Source: CAZEER01 sp964511215 (GTDB lineage: Bacteria > Fidelibacterota > Marinisomatia > Marinisomatales > UBA1611). From it: DNA of 5,187 bases. The position numbers and the translations under genes are program-made. How positions within the stretch are numbered: position 1 is the first letter of the stretch; each line of letters starts with the position of its first letter. This document shows positions 5,031 through 5,187 of the stretch, one piece after another. Under the pieces are notes generated by a model, which did not search any database, was not told where the DNA came from, and saw only the letters and a program-made list of their open reading frames with translations. The stretch is from the NCBI GenBank assembly GCA_964511215.1, contig CAZEER010000107.1, forward strand, positions 1 to 5,187, read 5' to 3'.

Positions 5031-5187
5031 ATGAAAAAAGTAGCTACTCTTTTGTTAACTACAATTCTTCAAGCACAACCTAATACTATTTGGATAAGAA
5101 CTTTTGGTGGTATCAATAGTGATTATGGCCGATCTATTCAACAAGTATTTAATGATGGATATATAATCATAGGCACTACAGCTTCTT
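5031..5187 (+). CDS. Exported propeller-type repeat protein (3' end outside window)
   Basis: 52 codons are visible before the right edge. MKKVATLLLTTILQA is a Sec signal peptide (probable cut after A15), followed at once by IWIRTFGG..., a 'DYGRSIQQ' segment and 'NDGYIIIGTT'. This is the opening repeat of the 'W..TFGG...D.G.SIQQT.DGGYII.G.T' proteins common in FCB bacteria. It lines up with residues 169-198 of the lipoprotein at 626, so the two are distant relatives, but this one has no lipobox and no extra N-terminal domain. The complete protein would be expected to hold several repeats and possibly a T9SS sorting domain, which cannot be seen here. In-frame ATGs at 5007 and 5010 are less likely starts because they place charged and polar residues before a second MKK. 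Only a weak GGA precedes ATG 5031. Confidence 0.75.
   Translation, partial: MKKVATLLLTTILQAQPNTIWIRTFGGINSDYGRSIQQVFNDGYIIIGTTAS

Overview
The window is AT-rich and looks like chromosome from a free-living bacterium of the FCB group (Fibrobacterota-Chlorobiota-Bacteroidota and relatives). The best clue is the type IX secretion (T9SS) type A C-terminal sorting domain with its NYPNPFNP motif in the protein at 2168-2899. Together with lipoproteins and repeat proteins of the 'DGGYxxxG...KxDxxGxxxW' kind, this makes Candidatus Marinimicrobia, Ignavibacteria or a near relative my first guess. No marker gene fixes the lineage. I see no rRNA, tRNA, CRISPR array, transposase or phage gene.

Layout: (1) minus strand, 1-554, the N-terminal part of an Omp28-like lipoprotein with a thioredoxin-type CPYC motif, running off the left edge. 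(2) A 71-bp divergent promoter region containing a symmetric ATTATAAT. (3) Plus strand, 626-2158, a lipoprotein with a probable seven-bladed beta-propeller, followed after 9 nt and in the same frame by 2168-2899, a T9SS-secreted protein with an Ig-like body. (4) A second plus-strand unit with a good sigma70-like promoter at 2891-2919: two lipoproteins (2952-3320 and 3317-4216, overlapping by 4 nt), each carrying a version of the same PKD/Ig-like domain; the second adds a distinct C-terminal beta-rich domain. (5) A 195-nt AT-rich gap. (6) A secreted CIA30-family protein, 4412-4957. (7) The start of another exported propeller-type repeat protein at 5031, cut by the right edge.

All seven proteins have an export signal: four lipoprotein signals (lipobox Cys) and three ordinary Sec signals. 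No cytoplasmic enzyme is visible. The window reads as a cluster of envelope or surface proteins, with thiol/disulfide chemistry (the CPYC protein) next to Cys-containing Ig-like and propeller domains. The grouping as a functional unit is inference; only the two tight gene pairs (626/2168 and 2952/3317) are supported as operons by spacing.
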